Assembly: GCF_002078875.1 (NCBI RefSeq)
Contig: NC_034414.1
Coordinates: 26,632,637-26,696,636, forward strand
From: Numida meleagris
Lineage: Eukaryota > Chordata > Aves > Galliformes > Numididae
Direction of reading: 5' to 3'
Length of the DNA: 64,000 nucleotides
In this document: positions 27,301 through 37,157 of the stretch, piece after piece
Layout of the letters: the number at the start of each line of letters is the position of its first letter
Position numbering within the stretch: position 1 is the stretch's first letter
Notes under the pieces: generated by a model
What the model was told of the DNA's origin: nothing
Databases searched by the model: none
Seen by the model: the letters and a program-made list of their open reading frames with translations, nothing else
Program-made: the position numbers and the translations under genes

Positions 27301-30300
27301 TTCCTTTGGTATATCTATAAGGGAGGAGGAGATTCTGGAATGTTTATTATTGGAGGCAAGGATGCTAGAATACTAACATGTTTAGGACGCTATAAATCAT
27401 CAAGTACAGTTTGCTGTTACATCTAATCTGGTATTATTGTGGATTGCTGCTGAAAGAGAAGATCCTGTTCTCCTGCCCCTACCATTTTCCTTTTATCAAA
27501 TCTAATGACTGAGCCACCACAAAGTGTGTCTATTAAGCTTGCTGTTTTGTTGGAAAATATTGTAGTTCTTCTAATTAGCTAGTTTTAGCACGCTGAACTG
27601 AGTTAACCTGTAGGGATGAGCACTAGATCTAAAATGAAGTGATGAGAGGAGGGCTGAAATGAGACAGTAGGAGAGGGGTTAACAGCAGCCTGCAGTTGTG
27701 TAGGATTAGGTGTAAAGTGAGACTGTACCCTTCTATGTGTGCATTCATTTTATTTAAAGGGAAATTTAAGAAAAAGTACCTAGAAGAGTTAACATTTGGA
27801 ATTGCAGGGACTTAGTTGTAACTTTTTTATCTACAGGATCAGACAGTTGGAAAGTTGCTGAAAAGAAGCTTTTCAACAAAGGCATTGCAATTTACAAGAA
27901 AGACTTTTTCTTAGTCCAAAAACTGGTAAGTTTTTTAATGTTGTTTGTTTTTTATGGCAATGATATCTTCTAATGTTTGAGCATTTAATACAGGAAATTC
28001 AATCCTGATTTTTCTGAAACCTCAGTATTAAGCACTCAGAAGATTTTGTAGAAATGTTATCATCCAGCACAGCACAAAATCTCACTAGAGATAGCTAGAA
28101 CAATAGTGGTTGAGGTTTTTTTTTTCTTTTTTCTTTTTTGCTGTTGTTATTTACTTAACCCTTGTACTTTCCAAATTGCTTCCATTAGTCCACATAGTGC
28201 AGATATCGCTTCCACAGGGCATATTTTTAGAGTGCTGGTAGTGTTCCAGTACAGCTTAAATGGCTTGCTTATAAAACTAAATAGAAACACATCCTTGTTG
28301 CTGATGAAAAGCACCAAAGAAGGATATGTGAATGATGCATCCTTTTGTTCTGTTTGCTGTGACGTTGACAGTAAAAACATCATTCCTGTGTGTTTTCCAT
28401 GAGGTGTGACACTTCAAGGGGGGAGGAAACACTTGAAGGACTTAGAGCACAAAATCAGGAGCTGCATTTGTTTTCTCTGAATAAAATATCCAAAATGCAT
28501 TTAAGCTGTAAAAGCCCAGAAATAAAGAATATACTCCCAAACTTTCAAAACAATCCCTGATAGAGAATATGTGGATGGTCAAAGGTCTGTACTGATAATT
28601 GTCTATCACCATATGAGTATGAAATGCATGTGGCCAAAATGGGAAAGTGCTGCAAACCTTCTTTTCCATTTTTGGAACAGTATTCTGCTCTGGTCTTCTC
28701 CGAAGTGCTGCTGTAAAATAAAACTCTCCCATAAAACTGAAAGGCTGCTCTCTATCCTGACAGCTCAATTGGAATGTCTCAGAGGCTAAGAGGTCCAGTA
28801 GACAGACAAAGTGCCAGGTTCTGTCACCCTTACACTGACCAGATTTTCTTTGGGAAGTTGGTCCTGAAGTCCTTGAAATGAATAGCATTGGCAGTAGGGA
28901 ATGAGCTGTGGGATGGGGCACACAGGAGAAGAGAACATGGAAGAGAAGGCTTTAACAGCCATTGTAGTGGGATTGAGACTGCTAGGGAAAGAAAAACATG
29001 AGGTGTATTTATTGCATCCTTAGTGATTGTTTATAAACCTTCTTAAAATCATGTAATCCATTGCACTTTTGTGTTTTCCAAACACCAGATAAAAACCAAG
29101 ACAGTGGCTCAGTGTGTGGAATTCTACTACACGTATAAGAAGCAAGTGAAAATTGGTCGGAATGGGACCTTAATTTTTGGGGACATAGATGTTGGTAATG
29201 AAAAGTCTGTGAGAGATGAAGCTGAAGTTGACATCAAGGTAATTTCCTAAATTTCTCTCATCTCTCTTGGGCTATTGTGCTAAGTTTGATTTGTGTGCAC
29301 TGTCTTGTCTGGTAGTAGAATCAAGAGCAGAAACAATTTGGCCAGTGTGGAGTTCAGACTGACAAGCTTGTGTCTGTCCTGTGTCACATAATGACATTTA
29401 CTTGCAGACACCAAAATTAACAGTTCCTTTATCTTCTGGTGAAGAGTTCCCATAGGTTTGCACGTGTTCTTCCTCTCAGAAGGGATTTTTACAGTGAAGA
29501 ACAGGGGTACATGGAAGAGGAGGAAGAGGAGGAAGAGGAAGGGTTGGATAACAGAAAGAAGAGCATACTCCTTCTCAAAGATGAACAGACACTACAAGAT
29601 GATTTAATAGTAAGTGCTGCATTGTGCATGTTGTGCTTTTTATACTACCTTCACTCTGCAAGTAGTTTAGAAAATACCAGGTCAACAGTTCGATGTAAAA
29701 GTTTTTGCCTCTGCCTTCTTCCAGAGCAAGGGCTGGGCTGAGGTAGCTTAGAGAATGGCTGGTAGCAAGACTGTGTGCTGTTCTGGAAGAACTGGGATGA
29801 GTAAGGCAAGGAAACCCAACTTAATTATTTGTAGTTGATGTACACGTAGGACCACAGTGCAAAGTGGGTTTTGGTTTGTTTGCCTTACATTTCCCTCTCT
29901 CCAAAGGCCAGTGATGCCAATATAAGGAGTCAAGAGGCAACTGTTACAGGCAGAATTGGAAGAAGGCCGAGAGAGACAACCATGAAACCTCGAAAGCTTA
30001 TTACTGCTCCAGTGCAGAGGAGGCGGCGAAAACAGAAGATAAAATCAGATGTTACCAGTAAAACTCAGAACACAGAAAACACATTTCCATGTAAAAAGTG
30101 TGGCAGGTAAGAGCAACTTAGCCTCCAGAAGTAGTCATGGAATTACAGTAAAGTAGGCCAGGTAGACTCGCAATAATTTTAATGAATTGCTATCCTACTT
30201 AATCTTGCACATTAGGGGTTTTTACAGTGGTTTTTTTTGTTTGATTTTAACAACTTACAGCTTTGAGGTGTCTTTCATATCAGAGGTATATTGATATCAA

Positions 30301-31286
30301 GATACTTCTACTTGGCTAATTACCTTCTGACCATTTTTCTTCAAATGGCATGAGGCGCTGCCTGCATTTCAATGGTGCGTGGTATTTGGATGGCAAGAAA
30401 ATGAGATCTCAATCTAGTTAAATCACAAGGGCTGTTAATACAATGTTGCTGTGTCTGGGACTTAACTGACCCTGACAAGGTATACTGTCCCTGTATCCTC
30501 AGAGAGCATGATGCATTGGAAAGGGCAGAGCTGTTAGAAGGCGAAGGGTTAAGATTTGGCCCTGGGCACTGACACAGGAGGAGCAGGCAAAATAGTTAAT
30601 GCTGAGAGATAGAGGAATAGGTCATGGTAGTGCAGAATTGGGAGGAAAAAGCTCAAAATGTTTCCAGCTGTGTGGAAAAGTGTTTGGAATGGCAACTGAC
30701 TGTTCTTCACCTCCGTGTTTATTGTGTTTTTGTAACACAGGGGGAATGGCTAAAAAGTGGGGCCCTATTGTGTTAAGCAGCACATGTGTGTTTCAGATGC
30801 CAGTGTTGCCCCTCTGAATTTAGAAAATATATTAAGAAACAAAGCAAGTAACTCGAGGGTGCTCAGGATCTCCTGCCAATACTTCAACCAGTGCACTGGC
30901 ACATGCTGAGGCAGAAGTGGTGTTTGCTGCCGATGTTTTGTTGCAGTGCCAATGTGGGTTCCCATGCTGAAGTTCACAAACTTGAAGTTGTAGCTATGGA
31001 AAGCTCTTTCAGCAAATAATGGAGGAGAAAGCTGTAAGTGAGACCAGCGCTAACACACCTGTGTTTCCTCAGGGTGTTCTACAAGGTGAAGAGCCGCAGT
31101 GCTCACATGAAGAGCCATGCAGAGCAGGAGAAGAAGGCAGCTGCACTGAAGCAGCAAGAGAGAGAGGCGGCGGCGGCAGCAGCAGCAGCAGCCCACAGCC
31201 AGGCCCAGCAGGAAGAGAGCAGCGAGAGTGGGACAAACAGCAGTGGAAGCAGCAGTGGGAGCTCAGATGAGGATGGAGAAATATAG
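13904..31286 (+). CDS. MIDEAS: MIDEAS (ELMSAN1): ELM2/SANT scaffold of the mitotic deacetylase complex, 12 coding exons
   Basis: This is the MIDEAS subunit of the MiDAC histone deacetylase complex, which acts in the nucleus with HDAC1/2 and DNTTIP1. The twelve exons join in phase to 3333 nt (1110 residues plus stop); human is about 1045. The start is the conserved MNLQAQ. Residues 1-486 are Gln/Pro-rich and low complexity, with conserved islands such as the [13 protein letters not shown] motif and [13 protein letters not shown] before [19 protein letters not shown]. The central SVIVTRRRS and [21 protein letters not shown] blocks are near-identical to mammals. The ELM2 domain covers about 732-838 ([13 protein letters not shown] to LLKGP) and SANT about 839-891 ([15 protein letters not shown] to [10 protein letters not shown]). 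Family knowledge says these recruit and activate HDAC1/2 with inositol phosphate. A C2H2 finger lies at C1035, C1038, H1051 and H1055, followed by poly-Ala and a Ser/Glu tail. Convergent with DNAL1, as in human. Confidence 0.96.
15362..20106 (+). other. MIDEAS: MIDEAS intron after coding exon 1
   Basis: 4.7-kb intron bounded by GTAAGG and TTCTCAG. No recognised exon or repeat lies inside. The only notable open frame is 17422-17784 (+), which resembles no family I can name. Confidence 0.85.
20107..20427 (+). CDS. MIDEAS: MIDEAS coding exon 2 (residues 487-593)
   Basis: 107 codons, phase 0 at both ends (TTCTCAG|GAATCG, AATCAG|GTATGC). It encodes the conserved [20 protein letters not shown] segment and [11 protein letters not shown]. 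Confidence 0.95.
21421..21766 (+). CDS. MIDEAS: MIDEAS coding exon 3 (residues 594-709)
   Basis: Starts after TTTTTCTAATAG and ends at GATCAA|GTAAGT with one base carried over. It encodes [11 protein letters not shown] and the very conserved proline-rich block through [14 protein letters not shown]. Confidence 0.95.
22218..22284 (+). CDS. MIDEAS: MIDEAS coding exon 4 (residues 709-731)
   Basis: 67-nt exon between CCTTGCAG and GTAAGT. It encodes [23 protein letters not shown] and is too short for a stand-alone ORF. It is identified by exact phase fit (1 base in, 2 bases out) and family similarity. Confidence 0.93.
22285..25303 (+). other. MIDEAS: MIDEAS intron after coding exon 4
   Basis: 3.0-kb intron. 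Apart from a degraded CR1 fragment at 24501-24570 nothing in it is recognised. The reverse-strand open frames at 24721-24936 and 24940-25407 are not supported as genes; the second lies partly over exon 5. Confidence 0.85.
24501..24570 (-). mobile_element. Degraded CR1 LINE fragment
   Basis: The 'gtggaccttgggagttcat-ttggtccaggtccctgctt-ggagcagg' pattern parallels the CR1 3' region ('gaccttggaggtcatctagtcc...'). It is in the same orientation as the other two copies but more diverged, and the terminal ATTCTATGATTCT repeat is not visible. Confidence 0.5.
25304..25446 (+). CDS. MIDEAS: MIDEAS coding exon 5 (residues 731-779), start of ELM2
   Basis: Bounded by TTTTCTGCAG and GTAAGA. It encodes [15 protein letters not shown] through [14 protein letters not shown], the first half of the ELM2 domain. 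Confidence 0.95.
26002..26105 (+). CDS. MIDEAS: MIDEAS coding exon 6 (residues 779-813), ELM2
   Basis: Bounded by GGGAATAG and GTGAGT. It encodes [19 protein letters not shown] and the [15 protein letters not shown] helix of ELM2. The acceptor polypyrimidine tract is modest, but the phase and the homology are clear. Confidence 0.94.
26609..26684 (+). CDS. MIDEAS: MIDEAS coding exon 7 (residues 814-839), end of ELM2
   Basis: 76 nt between TTATTTCAG and GTTTGT. It encodes [19 protein letters not shown] then ADYHYTG. The longer open frame at 26377-26862 overlapping it is in a different frame and is not coding. The donor (GTTTGT) is weaker than at the other exons. Confidence 0.93.
27837..27925 (+). 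CDS. MIDEAS: MIDEAS coding exon 8 (residues 839-868), start of SANT
   Basis: Between ATCTACAG and GTAAGT. It encodes [20 protein letters not shown] and KDFFLVQKL, helices 1-2 of the SANT domain. Confidence 0.95.
29089..29238 (+). CDS. MIDEAS: MIDEAS coding exon 9 (residues 869-918), end of SANT
   Basis: Exactly 50 codons between ACACCAG and GTAATT. It encodes [19 protein letters not shown] (SANT helix 3), then [15 protein letters not shown]. Confidence 0.95.
29445..29609 (+). CDS. MIDEAS: MIDEAS coding exon 10 (residues 919-973), acidic segment
   Basis: 55 codons starting SSHRFARV, aligned to the human SQKFPRV segment. It contains a run of nine Glu after Met. The donor ATA|GTAAGT is strong. 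The acceptor is the uncertain point: 29445 fits the homology, 29424 would add seven residues in frame, and an acceptor at 29407 would bring an in-frame TAG. Confidence 0.8.
29907..30106 (+). CDS. MIDEAS: MIDEAS coding exon 11 (residues 974-1040)
   Basis: Between CTCCAAAG and GTAAGA. It encodes a basic stretch (RRRRKQK) then [15 protein letters not shown], supplying the two zinc-finger cysteines C1035 and C1038. Confidence 0.95.
31073..31286 (+). CDS. MIDEAS: MIDEAS coding exon 12 and stop (residues 1040-1110)
   Basis: Starts after GTTTCCTCAG. It encodes [16 protein letters not shown] (finger histidines H1051, H1055), then a Glu/Lys/Ala helix with nine alanines (GCG/GCA repeat) and a Ser/Gly/Asp/Glu tail. 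Stop TAG at 31284-31286. Confidence 0.95.
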
Positions 31287-34011
31287 CAGCAGGCTAGAAA
31301 TGGAGGGAGTAGCAAGGCTGGACCTATCACCCTCTGAGTGGTTTCACATTTTTTGCTTGCACTTTTCTGACCCGAACCATCAGGTCTCAGTTTCAGTGCT
31401 GCAGTCTCCTCGTGCCACATGTTCCACTTCACCTTGCCAGTACTGACCAAGCCAGAATGGCAAACAAGAAGATTTGTTTCAGCTTGGAATGTTTTGAAAA
31501 AACAAATAAGATTTCTATTCTATTTATAATCATACCTGAGGTACACAACTGAACAACGTCACCTGCAGTGGAAGTAAGTTCTCTTGGGTCAGTAAGACCT
31601 TTCTTCTTGTGCTTGTCAGGAATCATGATAACAGGATTCTTGCATGTAACGGTTTCCAGACCAGAGTTAGAAAATGGTGCTCTGCTCTGAGGTGACTGTA
31701 TCCAGTTACTGTGACACTGGTGATTTCTAAATGTTTTCTTTCTTAGCAAGTTATTCTTCCTGTTACGCTTTCCTGCCTTTCTTTCTAAGCATTTATTCTG
31801 GCTGCCAGCAAGTTTTGTGGAAAGATGGCGCGTGGTTTTGGCCTCTGTTTCACAAAAATGAAAAGTGGGATGAGCAAGATACGCTTCCTCATTCTGAGAG
31901 GAAGTTTTATATTTCAGAGAACTCTGAGGTGGTTTTCTTTCATGCTATTAAGAATGCAGCAATGGGTGTACGGTATCCTGTGGGATTAAAGTAGTCACAG
32001 GCCTTGTGGGTTGTCTCTTAATGGAAAACAAAATAGTTAGCCTTTGATTAACTTCTTGGAAAGTAGTCTGGGTTTCACAAGTGCAATTTTGAAATGAAAA
32101 CTGCTGGTTTTGATTTTGGTTAAAGGGGAGCAAGTCTGTTTTGTGAAAATGAACATGGACCTTGTCTGCATGTTGGACTGTGTGCACCCCAGAGATGGGG
32201 GGAATGGACTCTCATCTCTATCAAGCTCCTTAAATCCCCCTGTGACTGGCTCTTACCTCTCAACACATCCATTTATTTCCTGTGGCAGCCCTCATTTAGC
32301 TTTTGAAATTACTGTCACTGAGAGCTTCTATTTGTGAGGCCCTTGTTTTCCAGATATTTCCTGTCAGACAGAGTGTGACTGTATGTGCAGGAGGCTTTTC
32401 GCTTACTTCCACACAAGTGTCTGAACAGCTAAGCCTGCTGGGTTGTCCTTCTGTTGCCCCCTTAGCTGGCTGAAACGCTGACTTTTCCTTCAGAACTGGC
32501 ACGTGCTAATAGCCAAAAAAATGTCTAGCCACCAAAAGCCTGCTGGTGAATGAAAGTTAAGAAGATGCAAAAGGAGTCCAGGTGACATAGATCTGCACAG
32601 GTTTGGTCTGTGCTTCTTTATAGCCCACTTCATCATTATTTCATGAAGATGTAGAGAATCAGATCACTTTCTTGCTCTCACAGTTGATCAGTCCCAGCTC
32701 CGTGTTCTGGCTGCCTTTCCTGCTCCTTCAGTGCAGAGTGTGGAGGCAGCAGTTCCTGGGTGCCAGCAGTGAATCACATCCCATGAGCGCTGCTCCTGTG
32801 GTGCATGGCCAAGCCGGGATCCTGGGTGGGTTATTGCACATGAAGTATTCCCAACTGGCTGATTTAAAAAAATTTATTTTTATTTTTTATTTTTAAATTT
32901 GGCTCTTCAGGCTGCTAGATAAATTTCAGGTAATGTATCTACTTGTCAAGTTGCCAATGGAAAACGGATCTGACTCAGCATGCCATCTGGTCCTCTTTTC
33001 CTGTCCCAGGTAGTTTTACGCAACTGTGGTCGCGCTGTCCAAGTCTGGGAGGCTGTGTATTGTACCATATTTTCTTTGACATACATATGCCTTTGCATAG
33101 ACTTCTTAATAGAAACAGATACTACTCTTAAAATTAGTAGCATTATCATAAGGACTGCACTTTTTAAAATGTTGACAATGCTGCCTGTATGCGTTTGAGT
33201 TCCTACCAACTCTGTGTTTTCATTCCTAATAAAACCAGGTGACTCTGTCAGCACTGGGATGACTGCTGCATGTCCCTGGGTCTTGCTGAAAAGACTGTGG
33301 AAGCAGATGGCATGTCACAAACTATTACAATCCGTTCATAAACTGCAAAGAACTGAAAGCTACTCATTGTTAAAGAGAAGCTTAAGCACATCAGTCTTCC
33401 TATTAAGATTTTCAGTGTTATTATCTTTTTCCTCTTGTAAATTGGAGAAAAAGTTTGTCTGCCACTATCCTCACACCTTCAGAGAGAACAGAAGCTTTAG
33501 CGCACTGTGCCAGGATAGTCAGTGAAGCAGCTGTAACTCACAGTTCACTTCTACTGCTGGGATTAATTCCAGTACAAAGTGATCATACAGTTAAAATTCT
33601 GAAGTATGTTTCTGGGAAGTTGCCAGTAGTTTCCAGATCCTGAGACCTGCAGGGCAGAGCATCAGCTCAGAAACATGCAGGGCTTGTGAATATATATAAA
33701 ATGAGTTTAAAATAATGTAGATGCTGTTGCACTATTGTAATGAATGCATTTCCCTGGAGTACCAGTCTCAGCTGTAGCACGGCGTACAGTTAATTAAAAG
33801 ACTGGGAAGACCTGGAAGTACAGAATGAAGAAATGGAGATAGAGGTGGAAATGGCACACATTGAGAAACAAGGCAAAATTGAAGATTGTTAAGGTTCGAG
33901 AGGAGGTCTGCCTAAACCTGAGAACTAAAATAAAGGTAATTAAACTATTTTAGGAAAATGCTTTCACTATCCTTGCTAAAACAGTGCCAAATCAACCATT
34001 ATTTCGTCCTT

Positions 34012-34040
34012 AAAAAAAAAAAACAACAACAACAACAACA
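34012..34040. repeat. A-run plus (CAA)n in the MIDEAS 3' UTR
   Basis: About 12 A followed by six CAA units; simple repeat. Confidence 0.9.
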
Positions 34041-36873
34041 TACTGTTCATATCAGGACAAACCAATGGCTAGCTTCAGGTCTTGTTTCAGACGGTGATCA
34101 GGAGCAGTCCTTTAGGAAAACTGAGGGAAATAGTGGAACAGCAGCGTAATCCCAGCTGAACTAAAAGAACTCATTTGTGTCCTCCAGGAAAGCAAATGCA
34201 CAGATAGATTTGTAGATGTGGACTGTTCTCCATGCTGGCAGGAAATCCAGATGTGTCCCTGTTTTACCGTTAACACTCTGTGTAACACCTCAATTTCTCC
34301 CAGTACTTTTAGTGTCTTGAAGTATGCCAGGGTAACAATGAGCCAATGCTCAGTTGTGGCCCTCAGCAGTTTTCAAGATGGCTGTAGTTTTAGGTATTGC
34401 ATTGCAAATTACAGTGGCAGACGATTAACTGGTGAAATCAAATACAAAGATTTAAAGAGCAAATCGTGCTACTGCTTCAAGTACCAATTTAATCTTCTTA
34501 GGCATGATAATGCTTTAAGGCAAGCATTATTAGTGTGTTCCAAAAGGGCAGATCTTTCACTTATTCTGTCTGCTTTAGGAAATCAATGAGTTGTGTTGCC
34601 TCTTACGAAGGGTAAACAATTGAGGTGCTAAGAACAAATAAGAAATTGTCTTTAATTGCACAAAAACTATGTATTTATTACACACCAAATCCAGTACTAA
34701 TCGCTTCTCTCCTACCCTGCTGCAGTAGCAGAGAACAGCAAGATGTGATACAGAGAGGCCTGTTGCTGGAAGAAAATCTGAACAGGGCTATTTCTGAGGA
34801 TAGGATGGCTGCTACAAACATGGGCTAGCATGGCTGACAAAAGCAAATATGTATGCCAAGTAAGTGGCAACAAATGTGTTTCCATATTGCTGGTAGCCAT
34901 CAGAAGACCTTTTCTGTCATGGTAATGAGTGAAAATGTTCCTCTAAGTGTCTTAGTTAAAAACAAGCAGCACCAAACCTGCTGCCCACCTGCTTACAGAA
35001 GCAGTTTAGAGTTGACCTGGCACCTGATCATGCCAACTAGCAAAAGTTGGCAGAGTTGTTTCCAAAACCAAACAAATACAGACAATAATAGAAAAAAAAA
35101 TCCCCCATCTGCTGTAGACAAAGCATTTGAACTGAATTTGTCTGATCTGGAATGAATTATGTAGGGGAAAATTACTTGAGTGGCTCTTCACTGCAGCGCA
35201 GTGTTAATTTAAGGCTGTTATTCCAATTGTGATTTAAAGAAAAAAGATCAGTCTCTTATGTTCTGACAACTTGTCCGCTTGAAAGCCCTGTGCGGGTTAT
35301 TTTCAGTTTAAAAGCACTTTTACAGGTCTCCATTCTCGCTACTCTTGCTGTTAGTTTAGAAAAAGGCACTGTGCGCTCCTCAGTGGAGTTGGAACAAGGA
35401 GGGTGTTTCTTTGTGTTAGCTGTCCTTTGTCTGGGAACAAAGAGAAGATACAGGCTGCAGGTCTGTAGCTGTGTGCTGATAATTTGTCCCTTACAGTGCA
35501 AGATGAGGCTGCAAGTGGTCATGCACCCAGCAGTGGCTGTATTTCCAAACCATCGCCCAGCTGGGTGTTGATGCCAGCTCCAGGTGTTGCAGAGATGCTG
35601 CGAGAGATGGGCTAGTGGTCATGTTTGGCCCTGGTTGTGTGTTTTTGCCCTTCTGCCCTTTACAGATAGATTCATTCAGCCTTTCAGATTTGTGCTCTGC
35701 ACGGGATAGCATCTCCGTTTTATAAGATGGTGTATATATAACTACTAGATAAATGCATGCACTCGTGATGCATATCTGATACAGCTACAGGTGTTTTGCT
35801 GTCTGGCTGCAAGAACAACTCTGCATTTTAATGTATTGGATGTTTTTCCATTTAAAATCAGAGCGGCTTAGCTGAACAGGCTGCAGTACCCTGGAGAACT
35901 CACTTCTGTACGCTGGAGGCCCCAGAACAGCTGTGCTGACAGCTAGGCCAGGCAGGATGGCAGCTGCTTGAAGGCAGGGCAAAGAGAGACATTCTGAAAC
36001 TTAAAGGTAGCCCATCTATTGTTACTCCCATACTAGTGATGGAATCCACGGAGTCTGGATTAGCTAACAAAACTTCTCATTTCACAAACCTGACACTTCA
36101 CAGTGTTTCTCATAACTGTAGCAAGCTTATCTTAAAGTCGTCATTCAAAAAAAAAGTGTTTCTTAAACCAGAAAGAGCAAGCTCTCCCTCTCTTAGCTAT
36201 TACATACTACTTAGTTCGCTTTCAAGCAGCAGTCTTGGGAAGTTCCTATGTATTTGTATCCTATTCTAAAAGAAATGTGAGTGGGGAGGACTACAGCCGT
36301 AGAAGTCTCATCTGCTTTCATACAAAAGCACTTTTAGTCCAGTGATTACCTCTGCCAGAAACCTCATTCTCAACCACATTTTCCCATGCAAGCATTCTCT
36401 GTTTTATCTTCTAATGTATGTCTGAAAGTTTATAAAGCTTTAAAGAGACAAAGAAGCGGTGTCTACAAACCGTGTTTGATTTTCACAGGGGTGAGTTTCT
36501 GTGTAAATTCTTCACTTGGGTTCAGCTGCTTTTCTTGCCCTTGTTCTCTTTGACACCAAGTGTTAGGAGGGCAGCCTCCGAGCTTCATCTGAGCAGTTCT
36601 CTTTCTGAGAGCAAGATTCCATCAACAGCTGAGCCCAAGAAATGCTTAACTTCTCAAGAATCAAAAACAACATATATTTTTATAGAAATGTGTATTTTAA
36701 AAATCTGTTTCCTGCAGCTTCTCCATATGTATTTTTCCCCTGGCAGTTCAGATTTGATAAAGACTTTTCTTGTTGAGTTCATTCTTTTTACGTTGTTTTT
36801 AAATTTGTAGTCAAAGCTTTGGTGTACTGTACAGGAGCAGTCAGCCTTTGTAATTACTGTATAAATGCTTTAT

Positions 36874-36879
36874 AATAAA
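36874..36879 (+). terminator. MIDEAS: Poly(A) signal AATAAA, likely MIDEAS 3' end
   Basis: Canonical AATAAA followed about 40 nt later by a GU-rich stretch (tttgtgtgtttgctg, 36918-36932), a typical cleavage arrangement. A weaker ATTAAA at 37152-37157 could be a distal alternative. Confidence 0.6.
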
Positions 36880-37157
36880 GTATATTACTTTTATTTTAGC
36901 AAGTGAGCAGACACTTCCTTTTGTGTGTTTGCTGCCTATGGCACCTTTTAAAAGACTGTTACACGTTAAAAATGTACATATATAAATATATTTACCTGTT
37001 GCTGTACAGTTGTGATAGACTGGACTGAATTTATTTTTGGTGTGCTTTTTTATAAAATATTAATACACTAAAGGCGATCTTGCTGATGTGATTGTAATGT
37101 ACTATGTAACTTATTTACTTAATATCCTCTATATATCTAAGAAACCCTTTTATTAAA

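Larger units (their letters stand above)
31287..36900 (+). other. MIDEAS: MIDEAS 3' UTR
   Basis: No further acceptor or coding exon is recognisable after the stop. The sequence becomes AU-rich and carries two Pumilio-type UGUANAUA motifs (35731-35738 and, if the transcript runs on, 36973-36980). It ends at a canonical poly(A) signal. A length of about 5.6 kb is long but plausible. Earlier AATAAA hexamers near 33228 and 33929 could give shorter forms. Confidence 0.65.

Noticed and set aside
28442..28921. 159-codon reverse-strand open frame in a MIDEAS intron
   Set aside because: No domain, no splice or promoter context; composition like ordinary intron.
29408..29455. Extended exon 10 from the CAG at 29405-29407
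   Set aside because: The phase-0 frame meets TAG at 29453-29455 before reaching the conserved segment, so it was not taken as the main exon.
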